A stretch of DNA of 5,831 bases from Actinomycetes bacterium (GTDB taxonomy: Bacteria > Actinomycetota > Coriobacteriia > Coriobacteriales > Eggerthellaceae). Both the position numbers and the translations under genes were made by a program. Position 1 is the stretch's first letter. Each line of letters begins with the position of its first letter. This document shows positions 1-5,831 of the stretch, piece by piece. The notes beneath the pieces were generated by a model, which was not told the DNA's origin, did not search any database, and worked only from the letters and a program-made list of their open reading frames with translations. The stretch is taken from positions 1-5,831 of the forward strand of contig JAEWYG010000020.1 in assembly GCA_023395755.1 (NCBI GenBank). The letters run 5' to 3'.

Positions 1-1
1 G

Positions 2-1105
2 GCGTATGCAGCCTTGCATGATTACGAAGATGCGGTCAAACACTTCGAAATAGCGGTGTCTGACGCTAAGTATGATACGCCTTATAAGGCTTATACCGGC
101 ATGGGTAATGCGCTGTTGAAGTTGGGCAAGTCGGCCGAGGCTGGAGTGGCATTCCGTGAATCGGCGCTCGATGAGGGGAACCCTGACCCTACGAAAGCGC
201 TGCTGAATTTGGGTGTGTGCTTTATGGCACTGAATCGTCCAGCCGATGCGGTGGCTTCTTATGAGAGCGCGCTGCAATTTGATATGCAGTCAGATACCAA
301 GAATAAACTCTATGCGAATCTAGGTCAGGCCTATGTAGCATGTGGTCAGATGCAAAAGGCAGTGAACGCCTTCGAGCAGTCAATTGCCGACAAGAGATAC
401 TTCTTATCGGATTCGGCTAGTGTCGATTACCAGCGTGCCGTTGCGGCTGTTTCTCAGGGAACGGCTGAAATTACGCAGGTTATACCTGCTGTGGCGGCTG
501 CTGACATGTCTGGTTTGGATGTGGCGGCCGATGGCGCCCCTATGTATGCCGATCCGGACGGTTATGGTGCCTATGGGCAGGAAGACCCTTACTACTACGC
601 TGATGCCTACGACGGTCAGCCCTATCCTGGGGTTGACAACGGGGATCGTTTCTTTAGCGCCAGCGATGAGGAGCTTGAACAGTGGTCGAAAGGCCTTGCT
701 AAGCAAGATCGCAAGCGTCGCAATGTAGGTTTGAAGGTGCTTGTGTTTATCGTATTGCTAGTACTGGTGGCGTTTGGTGCAGCGGTATTCTTGTATACGC
801 AGGGCTGGGGCTATCCAACGCAAGACACTGTGGTAAAGCAGCTGTTTAATGACCCGCAGGCAGCAGTTTCTTCGGTGTTTGCTAAAGAGGTTGATACCGA
901 TAAGGCAAAGACCATGGTCGGATTGGTGTCGTCTGACTCCAACCCTACAATAGATGGGGTGGACAAATCTATGAGCGACTCGACTGTGTATGTGACAGCT
1001 AAGACATCTCAGGGCGGTGATGTCCAGTATAAAGTGTCTCTAGTACGTGACATGATTGGCTGGAAAGTTTCGAATGTCGAGCTTTATTTTCCCAGTCAAA
1101 ATTAA
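2..1105 (+). CDS. TPR-repeat protein with one transmembrane segment, 5'-truncated by the window edge
   Basis: The frame is open to the left edge, and the residues before the first possible start (TTG at base 14) already fit a TPR helix (AYAALHDYEDAV), so the gene begins upstream. From the codon at base 2, 367 residues are visible. TPR units lie at about 1-22, 27-60, 64-96 and 101-133, with the usual alanine/glycine/tyrosine pattern. Next come an Ala-rich stretch and a Tyr/Asp/Gly-rich acidic linker (about 182-218), a basic cluster (DRKRR, about 236-240) and one hydrophobic helix (about 244-266). A C-terminal domain of about 100 residues follows. By the positive-inside rule the TPR part should be cytoplasmic and the C-terminal domain outside. 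That domain ends in a strand-rich 'VSLVRDMIGWKVSNVEL' pattern resembling NTF2-like/DUF4878-type domains, which is only a guess. TPRs imply protein-protein contacts; the partner and precise role are unknown. A terminator-like hairpin follows the stop. Confidence 0.85.
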   Translation, partial: AYAALHDYEDAVKHFEIAVSDAKYDTPYKAYTGMGNALLKLGKSAEAGVAFRESALDEGNPDPTKALLNLGVCFMALNRPADAVASYESALQFDMQSDTKNKLYANLGQAYVACGQMQKAVNAFEQSIADKRYFLSDSASVDYQRAVAAVSQGTAEITQVIPAVAAADMSGLDVAADGAPMYADPDGYGAYGQEDPYYYADAYDGQPYPGVDNGDRFFSASDEELEQWSKGLAKQDRKRRNVGLKVLVFIVLLVLVAFGAAVFLYTQGWGYPTQDTVVKQLFNDPQAAVSSVFAKEVDTDKAKTMVGLVSSDSNPTIDGVDKSMSDSTVYVTAKTSQGGDVQYKVSLVRDMIGWKVSNVELYFPSQN

Positions 1106-1118
1106 CTAAAGGTTCAAC

Positions 1119-1151
1119 GAAGGTGCGCGACGATGAGCGCGCACCTTCTTT
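1119..1151 (+). terminator. Probable intrinsic terminator after the TPR gene
   Basis: Bases 1119-1129 (GAAGGTGCGCG) pair perfectly with 1138-1148 (CGCGCACCTTC), an 11-bp G+C-rich stem around an 8-nt loop. TTT follows, then a mixed T-rich stretch (ATGTCT). It lies 13 nt after the TPR stop and before the ndk ribosome binding site. The T-tract is short, so termination may be partial and ndk could receive read-through. The hairpin ends just before an in-frame ATG at 1152, which argues against that ATG being the ndk start. Confidence 0.7.
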
Positions 1152-1167
1152 ATGTCTAAAGCAAAGG

Positions 1168-1174
1168 AAAGGGA
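1168..1174 (+). promoter_or_regulatory. Ribosome binding site of ndk
   Basis: AAAGGGA lies 7 nt before ATG 1182. It selects this start over the in-frame upstream ATG at 1152, which abuts the terminator hairpin, has no Shine-Dalgarno sequence and would add ten residues (MSKAKERELP) not expected in this family. Confidence 0.75.
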
Positions 1175-1181
1175 ACTACCT

Positions 1182-1586
1182 ATGGCAGTGCAGAATACCT
1201 ACACCATGATTAAGCCCGACGGCGTGAAGAATGGTCACATCGGCGAGATTGTCAACCGTTTTGAGCGCGCAGGTCTCACGATTGAGCGCATGGAACTGGG
1301 CATGGTTACCGACGAGCAGGCTAAAGCCAACTACGCCGAGCACGAGGGTAAGCCGTTTTATGCTGGTCTTATTTCCTACATTACCAGTGGTCCGGTTGTG
1401 AAGATGGTTGTATCTGGCGAGGGCGCGGTAGCGAAGTGTCGCTCGCTCATGGGTGCCACTAATCCGGCAGAAGCAGCCCCCGGCACGATTCGTGGCGATT
1501 TCGGCCTCGTTATGGACGAAAATGTCATCCACGGCTCGGATTCTCCCGAGTCGGCTGAACGCGAGATTGGTATTTTCTTCGCGTAA
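1182..1586 (+). CDS. ndk: Nucleoside diphosphate kinase
   Basis: This cytosolic enzyme moves the gamma-phosphate from a nucleoside triphosphate (usually ATP) to other (d)NDPs by a ping-pong mechanism through a phosphohistidine, which balances NTP and dNTP pools. The 134-residue product has the usual family length and is one full domain. Visible signatures are YTMIKPDGV near the N-terminus (Lys11), Tyr51, ITSGPVV (67-73), Arg87, GATNPAEAAPGTIRGDFG (91-108, with Thr93 and Arg104) and the active-site block NVIHGSDSPESAEREI (114-129) with catalytic His117. All expected nucleotide-binding and catalytic residues are present. The start at 1182 is chosen for its good ribosome binding site and for the family's N-terminal length. 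It sits between a terminator hairpin and the hydrogenase genes. The 71-nt gap to the next gene shows no clear terminator, so partial co-transcription with that operon is possible, though no functional link is implied. Confidence 0.97.
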   Translation: MAVQNTYTMIKPDGVKNGHIGEIVNRFERAGLTIERMELGMVTDEQAKANYAEHEGKPFYAGLISYITSGPVVKMVVSGEGAVAKCRSLMGATNPAEAAPGTIRGDFGLVMDENVIHGSDSPESAEREIGIFFA

Positions 1587-1640
1587 GCTTTGAAGCCGCA
1601 AGCGCCCTCAAGGTTCGCCCGGTTTCATTTAAGCCAGACG

Positions 1641-1649
1641 AGAAAGGGA
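1641..1649 (+). promoter_or_regulatory. Ribosome binding site of the hydrogenase beta gene
   Basis: AGAAAGGGA lies 8 nt before ATG 1658. This is a good purine-rich match at normal spacing. The operon promoter would be expected in the 1587-1640 gap or further upstream, but I see no convincing -10/-35 pair there. Confidence 0.65.
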
Positions 1650-1657
1650 CCCGCAGC

Positions 1658-2695
1658 ATGCTCTATCGTGTGATCGACGCAGCTGAACTCCCCGCGCTCG
1701 TGTCGGCGTTCATGGAAACCTATGAAGTCGTAGCTCCGGTCAAACGTGACCGGGGCTACGTATTCGAGGCCATTGAATCGTTCGACGACATCGAGCTGGG
1801 GTACGACACGACCGTTTCATCGCCCAAGAAGTACTTCTTACCTCCGACCGAGACGCTGTTCCCGTTCGATGCGCGCAGCAACGAGGTGGCTGACTTTTCG
1901 GCCGAAATTACACCACGCGTTATCTTCGGTGCTCACGCGTGCGATATCAACGCCTTAAACAGACTTGACTTGGTGTTTAAGGAAGGACGCTATCCTGATC
2001 CGTACTATGTTGCGCGACGTAACGCGACGCTCATTGTGGGATTGAGTTGTACGCCCCGCGACACGTGTTTTTGTCAGCTCTGGGGTAGTGACGAAGCGCG
2101 TTTTGGCTACGATCTGTTTCTGCAGGATATTGGAGACAAGTATCTGGTAAGCATTTCGAGTGTTGAGGCGGCGAACATTCTTGAGGCAGCGTGCAACCCA
2201 CGCGTGGCCACCGACGAGGATCGTATCGAGTTCCGTCATGCTGCGCGCAGACGGCAAGAGGCTTTTAACGGCGACATTCCCGACATCCAGGATGTGGCCA
2301 TGCTTATGGACGCCTTCCATAAGGATCCATACTGGGAGGAGCTGGGTGGACGCTGCTTGTCTTGTACCGCTTGTTCAGCGGTGTGCCCTACGTGTTTTTG
2401 CTTCGACATTCAGGATACATTTGACCCCGATGGCAAAACGGGACGTCGTGAGCGCGTATGGGATTCGTGTACCTCGCCACAGTTTGCGCTTGTAGCTGGC
2501 GGGCACAACTTCCGCGAAGATGGGCGCAATCGTGTACGTCATCGCATGTACCACAAGCTTAACGGCTTTCTCGCAAATCACGACCGTATGCTCTGCGTGG
2601 GCTGCGGGCGCTGTGTTACGGCTTGTAAGGCACGCATCAACCCCATCGAGGTACTGGAGTTCTTCGAGAGGAAGGGGGCGCAAGATGCCGAGTAG
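1658..2695 (+). CDS. hydB: [NiFe] hydrogenase (group 3b/sulfhydrogenase-type) beta subunit, Fe-S electron-transfer protein
   Basis: The 345-residue product matches the Fe-S beta subunit of cytosolic heterotetrameric hydrogenases such as Pyrococcus HydB, which relays electrons with the FAD/NAD(P)-binding gamma subunit. The N-terminal ~225 residues form the family's cluster-free domain, including GAHACDINAL (91-100) and a cysteine-rich SCTPRDTCFC patch (130-139). Two four-cysteine sites follow. The first is C233/C236/C239/C243 in CLSCTACSAVCPTCFCFD, a classic CxxCxxCxxxCP ferredoxin motif. The second is C313/C316/C319/C323 in CVGCGRCVTACKARINP, with Lys where ferredoxins usually have Pro after the last Cys. 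The protein is soluble, with no signal peptide or membrane helix. It is the first gene of the operon, and its last 11 nt overlap the gamma start, which implies translational coupling. By homology the beta-gamma pair is also the candidate site of sulfur/polysulfide reduction; that activity is not provable from sequence. The symbol follows Pyrococcus usage. Confidence 0.9.
   Translation: MLYRVIDAAELPALVSAFMETYEVVAPVKRDRGYVFEAIESFDDIELGYDTTVSSPKKYFLPPTETLFPFDARSNEVADFSAEITPRVIFGAHACDINALNRLDLVFKEGRYPDPYYVARRNATLIVGLSCTPRDTCFCQLWGSDEARFGYDLFLQDIGDKYLVSISSVEAANILEAACNPRVATDEDRIEFRHAARRRQEAFNGDIPDIQDVAMLMDAFHKDPYWEELGGRCLSCTACSAVCPTCFCFDIQDTFDPDGKTGRRERVWDSCTSPQFALVAGGHNFREDGRNRVRHRMYHKLNGFLANHDRMLCVGCGRCVTACKARINPIEVLEFFERKGAQDAE
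2667..2678 (+). promoter_or_regulatory. Ribosome binding site of the hydrogenase gamma gene, inside the beta coding region
   Basis: AGAGGAAGGGGG lies upstream of ATG 2685, with the AGGAAGG core ending 9 nt before it. It decides the start. Later in-frame ATGs at 2748 and 2766 have no purine-rich sequence in front, and the frame further upstream only overlaps the beta gene. Confidence 0.7.
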
Positions 2696-3596
2696 CTGTG
2701 CAGTTTCTACCGTACAGGTGAAGCCATTCCATGATGGCCCGACGCCGATGAGTGGCATCGATTTGATGACAGCCAATCCTTATCGTCCTTGGCCGGCTCG
2801 CATTACCTCCATCATCGATTTGACGGAGACGGAGAAGTTGTTTGAGTTTCGCCTGATCGACGATCGTATTCGCGAGGCATTCCGTCATGAGCCGGGGCAG
2901 TTTGTAGAAGTGTCTATCTTTGGCGTTGGTGAGGCCCCTATATCTATCTCTAGCTCGGCCACCAAGCATGGTTTTATCGAACTGTGCGTTCGCCGTACAG
3001 GAGCATTTACTGAGGTGCTTCATCAGATGCAATGTGGCGATATCGTAGGTCTACGTGGTCCATTCGGACGGGGATTCCCTTTTGAAAGCATGAAGGGCCA
3101 CGATATCTTACTGGTGGCTGGTGGCTTAGGTATCGCTCCTTTGCGCTCGCTTATCAACAATATTCACGATGAACGCTCGGAGTTTGGTAAGGTTACCATT
3201 ATTTACGGGTCGAAGAACCCTTCTGAAGTTATGTTCCGGGACCAGTTTGAGATGTGGCGCCATCGCCGCGATTTCGATCTGCATCTGACGGTAGATCATC
3301 CCGACGATACGTGGGATGGTGAGGTTGGTCTGGTTACCAAGCCGTTCGAGCATTTGGAGATTGATCCGGCAAATACGTTTGGAGCACTGTGTGGGCCTCC
3401 GATTATGTATCGCTTTGCCATTGATGAAATGCGCAAAAAGGGCATTAGTTACGACCATATCTATGTGAGTTTCGAGCGTCATATGAAGTGCGGCATGGGT
3501 AAGTGTGGCCACTGTCAGATCGGACATCAGTACGTATGTATCGACGGGCCCGTGTTCAACTACTGGGAAGCAAAGAACATTCAGGGGTCGATGTAA
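2685..3596 (+). CDS. hydG: [NiFe] hydrogenase (group 3b/sulfhydrogenase-type) gamma subunit, FAD/NAD(P)-binding with [2Fe-2S] site
   Basis: The 303-residue product is a ferredoxin-NADP+ reductase-fold protein related to HydG of sulfhydrogenase and to PyrK. It is expected to carry FAD and exchange electrons between NAD(P)(H) and the Fe-S subunits. Visible in order: PGQFVEV (70-76), the flavin-binding APISISSS (84-91), GDIVGLRGPFGRGFP (118-132), the nucleotide-binding LLVAGGLGIAPLRSL (142-156), YGSKNPSEVMFRD (174-186), CGPPIM (236-241), and a PyrK-like [2Fe-2S] site C269-x4-C274-x2-C277-x7-C285. Start 2685 is taken for its strong ribosome binding site and its 11-nt overlap with beta. It leaves about 30 N-terminal residues before the family-like NPYRPWPARI segment; starts at 2748 or 2766 would remove most of them. 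NAD versus NADP preference cannot be read from sequence. This hydG is unrelated to the [FeFe]-hydrogenase maturase of the same name. Confidence 0.92.
   Translation: MPSSCAVSTVQVKPFHDGPTPMSGIDLMTANPYRPWPARITSIIDLTETEKLFEFRLIDDRIREAFRHEPGQFVEVSIFGVGEAPISISSSATKHGFIELCVRRTGAFTEVLHQMQCGDIVGLRGPFGRGFPFESMKGHDILLVAGGLGIAPLRSLINNIHDERSEFGKVTIIYGSKNPSEVMFRDQFEMWRHRRDFDLHLTVDHPDDTWDGEVGLVTKPFEHLEIDPANTFGALCGPPIMYRFAIDEMRKKGISYDHIYVSFERHMKCGMGKCGHCQIGHQYVCIDGPVFNYWEAKNIQGSM
3582..3586 (+). promoter_or_regulatory. Ribosome binding site of the hydrogenase delta gene
   Basis: CAGGGG around 3582-3586, within the last gamma codons, lies 11 nt before ATG 3598. Spacing is slightly long. Only one base separates the gamma stop (3594-3596) from this ATG, so ribosomes finishing gamma can reinitiate directly. 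Confidence 0.5.
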
Positions 3597-3597
3597 T

Positions 3598-4383
3598 ATG
3601 AGCGGAAACTGCATAGCCTGCCAAGAGAAACCAAAGGTGCCTCGCGTTGTTGTCGTAGGGCTGGCGAGTTGCTTTGGTTGTCAGCTGCAAATTACGAATG
3701 CCGAAGAGCACCTGTTAGACGTATTGGGTCAGATCGATCTGCGCTACTGGCAGTTGGCGTCGAGTGACCATATGCCTGACGAGTTCGATGTCGCGGTTAT
3801 CGAGGGAGCTGTTACCACCGAAGAAGCAGAAGCGACGGTGCGTAGCTTGCGTGAGAGAGCAACCACGATTATTGCTATTGGTGCATGTGCTACGACGGCT
3901 GGTATCCCGGGTATGGCTGCATCCGATTTTCTCGAGCGTTCTGCACACGTATATGACCACATTCCTGCCGCCTGTGGAGACATGGTGTCGCCGCGGCCGG
4001 TTAGTGCTGTTGTGGATGTTGATTATGAAGTGCGTACCTGTCCTATGGATGCGCTCGACTTCGTGGATGTGTTACAGCAAGCTCTGTACGGTTCAAACAA
4101 GACTACCTGCACTAAGACAATGTGCGGTGATTGTAAGCGCAATGAGACTAGTTGCTTCTTCGGTAAGCAGACGCTGTGTTTAGGGTTGGTTACCATTGCT
4201 GGCTGCGGAGCACGCTGTGTTAATTTGGGACGTCCGTGCAACGGTTGCCGCGGATTATCTCCCGATGCAAATCTGTCTTCTGCCCGTGAAGCTTGCACGC
4301 GCTATGGTGTGCCGACCGAGGATTTCGACAAAGCACTTGAAATGTTCAATCAGGTTAACCCTGCCCTAGCAGGGCGCGAGTAA
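3598..4383 (+). CDS. hydD: [NiFe] hydrogenase (group 3b/sulfhydrogenase-type) delta (small) subunit
   Basis: This is the small subunit of a cytosolic [NiFe] hydrogenase. It passes electrons from the NiFe site of alpha through Fe-S clusters to gamma and beta. The 261-residue product shows the proximal-cluster ligands C25 and C28 (LASCFGCQLQ), C97 (IGACATTAGIPG) and C148 (RTCPMDALD). A C-terminal cysteine-rich region for two further clusters has C176, C179, C186, C194, C203, C207, C214 and C217, ending in the family-typical PCNGCRG. There is no twin-arginine signal peptide, so the enzyme is cytoplasmic, as expected for group 3. The ATG at 3598 is chosen because it follows the gamma stop by one base; the open frame further upstream only overlaps gamma. 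The start adds a ~16-residue lead (MSGNCIACQEKPKVPR) with an extra CxxC before the first beta strand. Alpha follows after 10 nt. Confidence 0.93.
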   Translation: MSGNCIACQEKPKVPRVVVVGLASCFGCQLQITNAEEHLLDVLGQIDLRYWQLASSDHMPDEFDVAVIEGAVTTEEAEATVRSLRERATTIIAIGACATTAGIPGMAASDFLERSAHVYDHIPAACGDMVSPRPVSAVVDVDYEVRTCPMDALDFVDVLQQALYGSNKTTCTKTMCGDCKRNETSCFFGKQTLCLGLVTIAGCGARCVNLGRPCNGCRGLSPDANLSSAREACTRYGVPTEDFDKALEMFNQVNPALAGRE

Positions 4384-4386
4384 GGA
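4382..4386 (+). promoter_or_regulatory. Ribosome binding site of the hydrogenase alpha gene, overlapping the delta stop codon
   Basis: AAGGA begins inside the delta TAA stop (4381-4383) and ends 7 nt before ATG 4394. The overlap of Shine-Dalgarno and stop codon suggests translational coupling of the small and large subunits, which are needed in 1:1 ratio. Confidence 0.65.
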
Positions 4387-4393
4387 TGCGAGC

Positions 4394-5683
4394 ATGACGA
4401 AAACCGCCATACACGTAGATCATATCGCCCGCATCGAAGGCCATGGCAACGTGCATGTGGTCATTGAGGACGGTGCGGTGAAGACCGTTGAGATGAATGT
4501 TGTAGAACCAGCGCGCTTATTTGAGAGTATGGTGCGTGGACGTCGTTTCGAAGAGATACCCTATATTGCTTCGCGTATCTGTGGTATTTGTTCGGCAAGC
4601 CATGTGGTTACCGACTTGCGTGCCATTGAACGCATCTTCGACGTGCAGGTTACCGATCGCACTCGCGCTTTGCGTGAGCTGTTGGTGTATGGGTCGTATC
4701 TGCAAAACCATGCAACACATCTATTTGTTTTTGCTGCTCCCGATTTTGTGGGCATGAAGAGTGTCTTCCCTTTGGCTGATCAGAATCCTGAGTTATTCGA
4801 ACAGGCGCTGGGTTTGAAAGCGCTGGGTAATGAGCTGTGCACGAGGGTGGGTGGCCGCAGTGTGCATCCTATTACCGCAGTGGTTGGTGGCTTTACTCAT
4901 GAACTGGAAGCAGAAGAGTATCGTGAACTGGCCGACAAGATGGATGACGCGCGCGCGTTTGCCGAGGCGGCGCTTGATTTATTCCGCAGCTTTGAGGTAC
5001 CCGACATTCAAACAGCTGGAGATATGTTGGCTATGGTAGAGCCGGGATACTACCCGGTGGAGTGTTCTCATACAGCACGTTTCCTCGATGCTGGCATTGA
5101 GTTTGACGTAAATAATGTGAACGATCATATTGAAGAATATGCGGTTCCTCATTCGGCAGCTTTGCTCGCACGAGTACGTGACACCGGCATGCCATTCTTT
5201 ACGGGGGCACTAGCTCGCATTAATGCGTCGTGGGAGTACTTGGGTCAGGCGGCGAAAGTTGCTGCTGCGAAGGCTGGTTTGCGTCCTCCTGAGCGCAATC
5301 CTTTCATGAACAATGTGGCCCAAGCAGTCGAATTGGTAGATGCGCTCGATCGTTGTGCTGCTATTTGTCGTCATTTAGCTTCGGATGACATCGTTGGTTC
5401 GAGTGAGCCAGTACCTTTTGAGGTGCGTGCTGGTCGCGGTGTTGGCTTTACCGAGGCACCACGCGGTGCCCTGTTCCACGAGCTCGAGTTGGACGCCGAA
5501 GGTCGCGTAATTCATGCGTCCATCATGACGCCTACTGCTCAAAATGTGGCGAATCTTGAGGCTGATATGCGTCTGTTGGCTGAGGAGATGGTGGCCGCGG
5601 GGGCTCCTGAAGACGCCATCCGCCTGGAGATCGAGAAGCTTGTGCGCGCTTATGACCCCTGTTTGAGTTGCAGCGTGCACTAG
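4394..5683 (+). CDS. hydA: [NiFe] hydrogenase (group 3b/sulfhydrogenase-type) alpha (large, catalytic) subunit
   Basis: This is the catalytic subunit that holds the NiFe(CN)2CO centre and activates H2. The 429-residue product is close to the usual length of the family. Signatures are HIARIEGHGNV (10-20), the L1 motif RICGICSASH (61-70, Ni/Fe ligands C63 and C66), a Gly-rich VGGRSVHPITAVVGGF segment (152-167), EAPRGAL (354-360, with the conserved Arg) and the L2 motif DPCLSCSVH (421-429, ligands C423 and C426). All four metal-binding cysteines are present. The TAG stop comes immediately after His429, the usual maturation cleavage point, so there is no C-terminal tail to remove; this is unusual (see findings). 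No hyp maturation gene is in the window, so cofactor insertion depends on genes elsewhere. It is the last gene of the operon. The reaction is expected to be reversible H2 + NAD(P)+ to NAD(P)H + H+ together with gamma; the exact subgroup needs a phylogeny. Confidence 0.95.
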   Translation: MTKTAIHVDHIARIEGHGNVHVVIEDGAVKTVEMNVVEPARLFESMVRGRRFEEIPYIASRICGICSASHVVTDLRAIERIFDVQVTDRTRALRELLVYGSYLQNHATHLFVFAAPDFVGMKSVFPLADQNPELFEQALGLKALGNELCTRVGGRSVHPITAVVGGFTHELEAEEYRELADKMDDARAFAEAALDLFRSFEVPDIQTAGDMLAMVEPGYYPVECSHTARFLDAGIEFDVNNVNDHIEEYAVPHSAALLARVRDTGMPFFTGALARINASWEYLGQAAKVAAAKAGLRPPERNPFMNNVAQAVELVDALDRCAAICRHLASDDIVGSSEPVPFEVRAGRGVGFTEAPRGALFHELELDAEGRVIHASIMTPTAQNVANLEADMRLLAEEMVAAGAPEDAIRLEIEKLVRAYDPCLSCSVH

Positions 5684-5766
5684 ATTATTCTCGTCAAGCG
5701 GACACTTCGTCGGATAAAAAGCACAACAAGAGGCTGTAGGAGAAGTTCCTCAAGCAAAAGAAAGGA

Positions 5767-5809
5767 GGCGCGAACCTTTACCGATGGTACCTCGGCGAAG
5801 GTTCGCGCC
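5767..5809 (-). terminator. Strong hairpin after the hydrogenase operon, probably a terminator acting on the minus strand and possibly on both
   Basis: GGCGCGAACCTT (5767-5778) pairs perfectly with AAGGTTCGCGCC (5798-5809), a 12-bp stem. The 19-nt interior can form a further 4-bp helix (CCGA 5781-5784 with TCGG 5792-5795). On the + strand no T-tract follows. Read on the minus strand, the hairpin is followed by TCCTTTCTTTTGC (complement of 5754-5766), a T-rich tail typical of an intrinsic terminator. The simplest reading is the end of a convergent minus-strand gene lying beyond the right edge; the same stem may also stop or stabilise the hydrogenase transcript. Confidence 0.6.
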
Positions 5810-5831
5810 CGAGTGCGGCAGGGGACGGTAG

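Noticed and set aside
1152..1181. Upstream ATG 1152 as the ndk start.
   Set aside because: It abuts the terminator stem, has no ribosome binding site and adds residues outside the NDK family fold; ATG 1182 has a good Shine-Dalgarno sequence.
1176..1601. Long minus-strand frames opposite ndk and the hydrogenase genes.
   Set aside because: They are antisense shadows of strongly conserved coding regions, with no recognisable protein features.
1586..1615. Imperfect 8-bp hairpin (two G-T pairs) after ndk as a terminator, or TTGA...TCAA as an FNR-like operator.
   Set aside because: The stem is weak and no T-tract follows. The half-site spacing (14 nt) does not fit the FNR pattern of TTGAT-N4-ATCAA.
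5684..5831. The alpha reading frame stays open for 49 codons past the TAG, which raises stop-codon read-through or a mutated tail.
   Set aside because: The downstream peptide is low-complexity and Arg/Lys/Ser-rich, runs through the hairpin, and looks nothing like a short hydrogenase tail. A stop-free run of this length occurs by chance fairly often.
5761..5831. AAAGGAGG (5761-5768) followed by ATG 5784 and a 15-codon frame to TAG 5829-5831.
   Set aside because: Spacing from the ribosome binding site is about 15 nt, too long. The frame lies inside the hairpin and the peptide (MVPRRRFAPECGRGR) has no family resemblance, so the purine run is better explained as the complement of a minus-strand T-tract.

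Overview
The window reads as a bacterial chromosome segment, with all recognised genes on the + strand. Moderate G+C, strong purine-rich ribosome binding sites and the character of the proteins suggest an actinomycete, possibly a lower-G+C member of the Coriobacteriia (Cryptobacterium/Eggerthella-like). That placement is from memory of protein style only and is tentative.

Layout: (1) bases 2-1105, the 3' part of a gene for a membrane-anchored tetratricopeptide-repeat (TPR) protein, cut by the left edge. (2) 1119-1151, a perfect 11-bp hairpin with a short T-rich tail, a likely terminator. (3) 1182-1586, ndk, nucleoside diphosphate kinase. (4) 1658-5683, four tightly packed genes for the beta, gamma, delta and alpha subunits of a cytosolic [NiFe] hydrogenase of the group 3b / sulfhydrogenase type (order hydB-hydG-hydD-hydA). 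(5) 5684-5831, a gene-free tail with a 12-bp hairpin whose T-rich flank is on the minus strand, so it probably also ends a gene entering from the right.

How the hydrogenase genes work together: alpha carries the NiFe active site. Delta carries the proximal and further Fe-S clusters. Gamma is an FAD/NAD(P)-binding reductase with a [2Fe-2S] site. Beta is an Fe-S relay protein with two four-cysteine sites. The expected reaction is reversible H2 oxidation/evolution coupled to NAD(P)(H); Pyrococcus relatives can also reduce sulfur or polysulfide. Spacing is beta/gamma overlapping by 11 nt, gamma/delta 1 nt apart and delta/alpha 10 nt apart, so the four are almost certainly co-transcribed and translationally coupled.

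The most notable point is that the large subunit ends exactly at the histidine of its C-terminal DPCxxCxxH nickel-binding motif. It therefore lacks the short tail normally removed by a maturation endopeptidase. Otherwise the locus is a well-preserved known system. I found no CRISPR array, mobile element, tRNA or rRNA, and no clear sign of an undescribed system.
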